Shown here one piece after another: positions 58,749 through 64,000 of a stretch of DNA of 64,000 nucleotides. Both the position numbers and the translations under genes were made by a program. The stretch comes from Marinobacter sp. Its GTDB lineage: Bacteria > Pseudomonadota > Gammaproteobacteria > Pseudomonadales > Oleiphilaceae. The first letter of the stretch is position 1. Every line of letters starts with the position of its first letter. The stretch lies in contig JAGYIS010000004.1 in NCBI GenBank assembly GCA_018402255.1, forward strand, positions 124,001-188,000. Reading direction: 5' to 3'. The notes below the pieces were generated by a model, which worked only from the letters and a program-made list of their open reading frames with translations, had not been told where the DNA came from and ran no database searches.

Positions 58749-58850
58749 AAGTGTTTTACAGAAATAAGTGTTACCCCGTATTCGGCTTAAGTGTTACCTG
58801 TCAGGCCTTGGGATTTCGGGAAGTGTTACCGTGAGGAACGTTCGGTAACA
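58749..58850 (-). promoter_or_regulatory. putative CbrB upstream activating sequences
   Basis: + strand AAGTGTTACC at 58766, 58789 and 58821, degenerate AAGTGTTTTAC at 58749, and dyad TGTTAC-N15-GTAACA at 58824-58850. Confidence 0.7.
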
Positions 58851-58870
58851 AATGATTCCTCGTTCATTTT

Positions 58871-60265
58871 TTAGCTTTTCTTGCGCGGGATGCCCAGGCG
58901 TTGCCGTCGCTCCCAAAGTGATTTTCGGCTGATGCCCAGTTTTTGGGCCAGTTCGGTTTCACTCATCCGGTCCTGATTTTCCAGCACAAAATGCTGGAAG
59001 TAATCCTCCAGTGACAAGTCGTTGGCAGAATCGGTCTCACGGGTACGGGTCTGTTCATTGTTGCCCTCTACCAGGGTTTCCGGGATGTAGTCATCGCCGA
59101 AATCGTTGTCCAGATCGAGCACGCCCGGTGTGATCACGTCGCCGTCGGTCAGAATGGATGCTCGCTCAATGGCGTTTTCAAGTTCCCGGACGTTGCCAGG
59201 CCAGCGGCAACGTTCAAGAGCCTGCATGGCCTCCGGGCTGAGGCTGAGCTCGGGCCTGCCCAGTCTTTCCGCCTGCCGCTTCAGGAAGCGACGGGCCAGG
59301 CCCAGAATGTCGGACCGACGCTCCCGCAAGGGTGGAATCCGGATTTGCATCACGTTCAGGCGGTAATACAGATCCTCCCGAAACTCACCAGTGCGGGTCA
59401 TGGCTTTCAGGTTTCGGTGGGTGGCGGCAATCATTCGTACGTCTACGGTGCGGCTCTGGGTGGAGCCTACTTTGCGTATTTCGCTTTCCTGCAACACCCG
59501 CAGCAGCCGCGCCTGGGCTTCGGCCGGCAATTCACCAATTTCGTCCAGAAACAGGCTGCCGCCATCAGCGGCTTCGATCAAACCCGTCCGGGCAGACACA
59601 GCCCCGGTAAAGGCGCCCTTTTCGTGGCCGAACAGTTCAGACTCAATCAGGCTTTCGGGGATGGCTGCGCAGTTGACTGAAATCATCGGTTTGGTGGCAC
59701 GTGGGCTAAGCAGATGCAGCGCTCTGGCGGCCAGTTCCTTACCGGTGCCGGATTCACCCTGGATCAGCACCGTCGTTTCTGTGGGCGCGACTTTGCGAAT
59801 CAGTGTGAAGACTTTCTGCATGGGCTCACACTGGCCGAACATGATGGCCGAGGGGTCGGATGCCTCCGCACTGTGCTCCCCGGAAGAATCATCACTGGCC
59901 AGATTGCCCATGTCGGTGTTTTTGCGGGCCAGAATGTTTTCGACCGCCGCCAGCATCTCGTCGTGATCAAAAGGTTTGGCAATGTAGTCGACGGCGCCCA
60001 TTTTCATGGAGTCGACGGCAGAGCGCAGGCTGGCGTAACTGGTCATGATCAACACCGGGGTGTTCGGGGCGCGATTGATCATCTCGGTACCGGCAGCACC
60101 GGGCAGCCGAAGATCGGTGATCACCAGGTCGAAGCTGTCTGGCTCAAGCAGGTCTGCTTCTTCGACGGAGACGGCATCAGCTACCTCGTAGCCGGCATGC
60201 TGAAGCAGTTTTCGCACTGCAGATCGAATAATGTCTTCATCTTCAACAATCAGAATGCGGGGCAT
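58871..60265 (-). CDS. cbrB: sigma-54-dependent response regulator CbrB (NtrC family)
   Basis: Receiver + AAA+ (GESGTGKELAARALH, GHEKGAFTGAVSARTG) + Fis HTH; adjacent to cbrA and pcnB. Confidence 0.93.
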   Translation of the reverse strand: MPRILIVEDEDIIRSAVRKLLQHAGYEVADAVSVEEADLLEPDSFDLVITDLRLPGAAGTEMINRAPNTPVLIMTSYASLRSAVDSMKMGAVDYIAKPFDHDEMLAAVENILARKNTDMGNLASDDSSGEHSAEASDPSAIMFGQCEPMQKVFTLIRKVAPTETTVLIQGESGTGKELAARALHLLSPRATKPMISVNCAAIPESLIESELFGHEKGAFTGAVSARTGLIEAADGGSLFLDEIGELPAEAQARLLRVLQESEIRKVGSTQSRTVDVRMIAATHRNLKAMTRTGEFREDLYYRLNVMQIRIPPLRERRSDILGLARRFLKRQAERLGRPELSLSPEAMQALERCRWPGNVRELENAIERASILTDGDVITPGVLDLDNDFGDDYIPETLVEGNNEQTRTRETDSANDLSLEDYFQHFVLENQDRMSETELAQKLGISRKSLWERRQRLGIPRKKS

Positions 60266-60272
60266 ATCGCGT

Positions 60273-63236
60273 TCACGACCTTTGGTTCGGGGAGCTGTTG
60301 CCGGTATCGGTTTCTGGCTCGTAGGCGGGCAAGCGCAGTCTCATGCAGGTTCCGCGACCGGTTTCATTGCTGGCCGGGCTTTCCACTTGCACGTTGCCAT
60401 AGTGTTCTTCAACGATGCTGTACACCAGTGACAGACCAAGGCCAGTGCCTTTGTTCGGAGCCTTGGTGGTGTAAAACGGCTCAAAAATATGATCCAGCTG
60501 GTCGGCCGGAATGCCGGAGCCTTCATCGACCACTTCGATGATAGCGGAGTAGCCGTCGCGGTTTCCACTGACCCGCACCACGCCGCCGTCGGGGGAGGCG
60601 TCGCGGGCGTTAGCCAGCAAGTTCACAAACACCTGGACCAGGCGCTGCTCGTCGCCCAGTACTTGCAGGTCTTGCGGGCAATCGTTCAGGTAGCGAATGC
60701 CCATGTCTCTGTCACTCAGCGACAGCAGGTTAATGGATTCTTCGACGCAGCGATAAATACTGACCGGCTCATAGCGGTTGGCGTGGGCGTGATTGCCGGT
60801 GCGGGCAAAGTTCATCAATGACTGCAGGATGTTGGAAATCCGTCGGGTTTGTTGCTGAATCTGTTCGGCGGTTTCCAGAATGGCAGGGTTGTCGGTTTCC
60901 AGTTTCAGATTTTGTGCCAGTGATGAAATGCCGGTCACCGGGTTGCCAATTTCATGGGCCACGCCCGCAGCCAGCCGGCCCACCGAGGCCAGCCGTTCGC
61001 TGTGCATCAATTCGTCTTCCAGCAAGCGGGTTTCGGTTTGGTCCTCGACCAGAATAATGGAGCCACCCTCGGCGTGATCGGGACCACTGAGGGCTGCTTT
61101 ATGCAGGTTCAGCCAGTGTGGTTTGCCACGGAGATCCAGCCGATGCTTGTATCGGTGCAGGTCGTCACCGCCGTTGAAATCCTCCAGCAACGCATGCCAG
61201 CGATCGGGTAAGGCGAGCAGCTTGGCGCCGACCACTTCGTCAGCAGAAATGCCGGTTAGTGATTCCATGGCGTGGTTCCACATCAGGATCTCGCCGTCCT
61301 CGCCTACTGAGCAGGCGGGTATCGGAAGGTTTTGCAGCGTCTGGCGATAGTGTCGGCGCAAGTTGTCCAGCTCACCGGCCAGTCCGGTCAGCTGATTCTG
61401 GTAGTCGCCCAGAGCCCGCTCCACATAACGGATGTCCTGACCGGTGCCACCGTGGGTGAGTGGCTTGAAACCCAGGTGACGTTTGACGATATCCCGGGCC
61501 ACCGATGGCCCGAGCAAACCCGACAGGTTCACTTCGACCTGGTCGCGCAACCGGCGCAGTTGATAGGGACGGAATTCCACATTGGGTAGTTTGAGCTGCT
61601 CCAGACCCCGGTCCACTTCCCGGCGGGCAACGCTCATGCCGAGCGGGTCGGCCAGTTGCTGAATGAAATCGTTTGAGGAGGCGGCCAGTAGCTCCCGGCG
61701 CTGGGGTCGGGACAGCGCCCCGACCGAACAGGCCTGGGCGGCACTGTTCTCCTCCGCTGAGGCCGGGCTCAGAATAGACACCAGCGCGAACATGCAAATG
61801 TTGGCAGTCAGGCTGACGAAGGTGAACAGGTGCCAGTTGTCGTAACCCGGCGTAACCGGAAGGTTCATCCAGCTCAACAGATCGGTGGTGTGGGAGAACG
61901 GCAGCACAAGCGTGACCAGCCAGATCAACAGCCCGGTCATCAAACCTGCAATCAGCCCGCGCCGATTGCCCTCCGGCCAGTAGATAACGCCCAGGGCCCC
62001 AGGCAAAAGCTGCAGCGTGCCCGACAGCGAGATAGCCCCCAGAATGGAGAGGTCCAGATGCTGGCCAATGGTTTCATGAAACAGCAAGGCCAGGAACAGA
62101 ATCACAGCGATCAGCAGGCGCTTGACCCATTGCAACCAGCGATAGATGTCGCCCTGATCCTTCGGTGTTTTCAGCGGTAGCACCACGTGGTTCAGCACCA
62201 TGCCGGCCAGCGACAGGGTGCTTACGATCATGAGTCCGCTGGCCGCTGACAGGCCGGCAATGTACATCATTAGCGTCAGTGCCGGGCTGCCCAGCGCCTG
62301 TGCCACGCCAATGCTGAAAAAGGCCGCCGGCACACCAACGTCCAGCGCCTGGCCGGCCCAGACAATCAAGGGCACCGGCAGGCCGAGCAGCAACAGGTAC
62401 AGCGGCAGGCCCCAGCTGGCTTTTGCCAGTGCCCGGGGCGAGGGGTTCTCACTGAAGGTCATGTGGTACATATGCGGCAGTACCAGTGCAGCGGCAAATG
62501 ACATGAGCAGTAACGCCCGCCAGCTTCCGTCATCAATCGCCGCAGCCATGGTGACTTCCGGGTGGGAGGCCTGGGCCAGCCATTGCTCCAGGCCGTTGGT
62601 GCCGCCGAAGACGCCAAACAGGATCACCCCGCCAAGCACCAGCAGAGCCACCACTTTGACCAGAGAATCAAAAGCAATGGCCAGTACCAGGCCCTGATGA
62701 TTGCCGGTGTTCTGATGGTGGCGGGCGCCAAACAGCACGGTGAACAACACAACAATCAGGCTGAACATCACGCTGATGGCTTTGGGTGAGGTGTCGGGCG
62801 CCAGCAAGCTGGCGGATACCGCGACCGCCTGAATCTGCATGCTCAGCAGGGCAAGTATGGCGGCAGCGGAACACAAGGTGACCAGAGTGCCGGCCCACTG
62901 GCTGCGATAGCGGTAGGCAAAAAGATCCGCCAGGGATGTCAGTTGATAGGCCCGGCCAATACGAAGAATCGGGTTGAGCAAGACGGGGGCCAGCAGGAAC
63001 GCCCCGGAGATGCCCAGGTAGTAAGCCAGAAAGCCATAGCCGGACTCGGCCGCCATGCCGATAGCGCCGTAGACTGCCCAGATGCCGGCATAGACCCCCA
63101 GGCTGAGGGTGTAAACAAGCGGATGGCGAACCCAGCGGCGCAACACTGTGCCGCGCTCGGTTCCCCAGGCGATACCGAACAGTAGAATCAGATACAGCAG
63201 GCTGGCCAGTAGCAGGCCGGTTGCGCTAAAACTCAT
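60273..63236 (-). CDS. cbrA: sensor kinase CbrA (SSS/SLC5-like transporter domain + PAS + HisKA/HATPase)
   Basis: Multi-TM N-terminus; HisKA SVGRLAAGVAHEIGNPVTGISSLAQNL; N-, G1- and G2-box; start inferred at 63236. Confidence 0.93.
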   Translation of the reverse strand: MSFSATGLLLASLLYLILLFGIAWGTERGTVLRRWVRHPLVYTLSLGVYAGIWAVYGAIGMAAESGYGFLAYYLGISGAFLLAPVLLNPILRIGRAYQLTSLADLFAYRYRSQWAGTLVTLCSAAAILALLSMQIQAVAVSASLLAPDTSPKAISVMFSLIVVLFTVLFGARHHQNTGNHQGLVLAIAFDSLVKVVALLVLGGVILFGVFGGTNGLEQWLAQASHPEVTMAAAIDDGSWRALLLMSFAAALVLPHMYHMTFSENPSPRALAKASWGLPLYLLLLGLPVPLIVWAGQALDVGVPAAFFSIGVAQALGSPALTLMMYIAGLSAASGLMIVSTLSLAGMVLNHVVLPLKTPKDQGDIYRWLQWVKRLLIAVILFLALLFHETIGQHLDLSILGAISLSGTLQLLPGALGVIYWPEGNRRGLIAGLMTGLLIWLVTLVLPFSHTTDLLSWMNLPVTPGYDNWHLFTFVSLTANICMFALVSILSPASAEENSAAQACSVGALSRPQRRELLAASSNDFIQQLADPLGMSVARREVDRGLEQLKLPNVEFRPYQLRRLRDQVEVNLSGLLGPSVARDIVKRHLGFKPLTHGGTGQDIRYVERALGDYQNQLTGLAGELDNLRRHYRQTLQNLPIPACSVGEDGEILMWNHAMESLTGISADEVVGAKLLALPDRWHALLEDFNGGDDLHRYKHRLDLRGKPHWLNLHKAALSGPDHAEGGSIILVEDQTETRLLEDELMHSERLASVGRLAAGVAHEIGNPVTGISSLAQNLKLETDNPAILETAEQIQQQTRRISNILQSLMNFARTGNHAHANRYEPVSIYRCVEESINLLSLSDRDMGIRYLNDCPQDLQVLGDEQRLVQVFVNLLANARDASPDGGVVRVSGNRDGYSAIIEVVDEGSGIPADQLDHIFEPFYTTKAPNKGTGLGLSLVYSIVEEHYGNVQVESPASNETGRGTCMRLRLPAYEPETDTGNSSPNQRS

Positions 63237-63402
63237 TGGGATCTCGCCGCCATTCCAGCCAGAAACCAATGGCAATCAGGCCGCCCCAGATCACATAGGG
63301 GCTGTACCAGGCATTTTCTGGTGAGGTCCACCAATCCAGTATGTTCGGGGAGAAAATGTAAATGGCCAGTACCAGCAAAAAGACCAGGCGGTAGATATAC
63401 AT
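63226..63402 (-). CDS. small membrane protein between gluQ and cbrA (CbrX-like)
   Basis: 58-aa ORF MYIYRLVFLLVLAIYIFSPNILDWWTSPENAWYSPYVIWGGLIAIGFWLEWRRDPNEF*, below the ORF-track cutoff; overlaps the cbrA start. Confidence 0.75.
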   Translation of the reverse strand: MYIYRLVFLLVLAIYIFSPNILDWWTSPENAWYSPYVIWGGLIAIGFWLEWRRDPNEF

Positions 63403-63406
63403 GGGC

Positions 63407-64000
63407 TTAATGGTCCGGAGGCAAGTGTGTGACTGGGTTTATACCATGTGCCTGCCGGGATGTCAGGGCAATGGCTTGCCGGCGCCAGTTGCAGCGGCCC
63501 CAGGCCAGTACATCCTCCACGCAGGCCGTTTGCAGTGTCGGGGGCGGCTTATGGCCCAGTGCCTCAAGGGCCATGAACAGATTGCCGGCGGGCTGGCGGT
63601 CATTGAGCGCGGGTGCATGGGTCTGTTTGCTCAGCTTCTGGCCCTGCTCGTTAACAATCACCGGGATGTGCAACCACGCCGGCGGCCGAGCGCCAAGGGC
63701 TCTGAAAATCTGTTGTTGCTGGGCGGTCATGTCGAGCAGGTCTGAACCACGGACAACGTGAGTAATACCCTGATCAATGTCATCGACCACCACGGCCAGT
63801 TGGTAGGCGTAGAAGCCTTCTTTGCGCAGAATGACCGGGTCGTCCAGTTCTGCCCGCACCTGTTGCTGTTGAGGGCCGAGCAGGAGATCGTGCCAGTGTC
63901 CGGCTTCGTCGTTCAAGGCAAAGCGGATGGCATAGGGCGTGTCACCGGCCGCTGGCTCGCCGTTCCGGCAGTGCGCCGGGTGATAGCCGCCGTGTTGCTG
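63407..64000 (-). CDS. gluQ: glutamyl-Q tRNA(Asp) synthetase (5' end outside window)
   Basis: YAIRFALNDEAGH...DDPVILRKEGFYAYQLAVVVDDIDQGITHVVRGSDLLDMTAQQ; frame open to window edge. Confidence 0.95.
   Translation of the reverse strand, partial: QQHGGYHPAHCRNGEPAAGDTPYAIRFALNDEAGHWHDLLLGPQQQQVRAELDDPVILRKEGFYAYQLAVVVDDIDQGITHVVRGSDLLDMTAQQQQIFRALGARPPAWLHIPVIVNEQGQKLSKQTHAPALNDRQPAGNLFMALEALGHKPPPTLQTACVEDVLAWGRCNWRRQAIALTSRQAHGINPVTHLPPDH

Overview
This 64 kb window looks like a GC-rich gammaproteobacterial chromosome. Gene content and order suggest a Marinobacter-like or Pseudomonas-related marine organism (inference; no search was run). Positions 1 to about 3280 are the AT-richer end of an integrated element. 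It carries a FimB-sized tyrosine recombinase and a large serine recombinase, and it abuts a 5'-truncated comM (yifB) fragment. The rest is mostly housekeeping backbone: trmB, hemW, rdgB, metW/metX, proC, pilT/pilU, polA, pyrE, crc, rph, gmk, rpoZ, spoT, oxyR, recG, rpsU-dnaG-rpoD, tsaD, folB/folK, pgi, panBC, folK, pcnB, cbrB/cbrA and gluQ. The main finding is a nearly complete carbon-catabolite-repression circuit (only hfq is missing): a catalytically degenerate ExoIII-family Crc next to pyrE, CbrA/CbrB, and an unannotated CrcZ-like RNA of about 380 nt between cbrB and pcnB. That RNA locus has a GG-N10-GC sigma-54 promoter, repeated AAGTGTTACC upstream elements, several A-rich CA (AANAANAA) motifs and a rho-independent terminator. 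The same AAAAACAA motif sits in the translation-initiation regions of a FadL-type porin, its giant Ig-like lipoprotein partner and an orphan molybdopterin oxidoreductase, so these are candidate Hfq/Crc targets. Three genes (metX, a dynamin-like GTPase, pilU) are each broken by an apparent one-base homopolymer contraction, which looks more like a sequence-quality problem than biology. Also noted: a 58-aa cbrX-like small ORF missing from the ORF track, a multi-stem hairpin repeat, an isolated PEP-CTERM protein and paired palindromes between the two recombinase genes.
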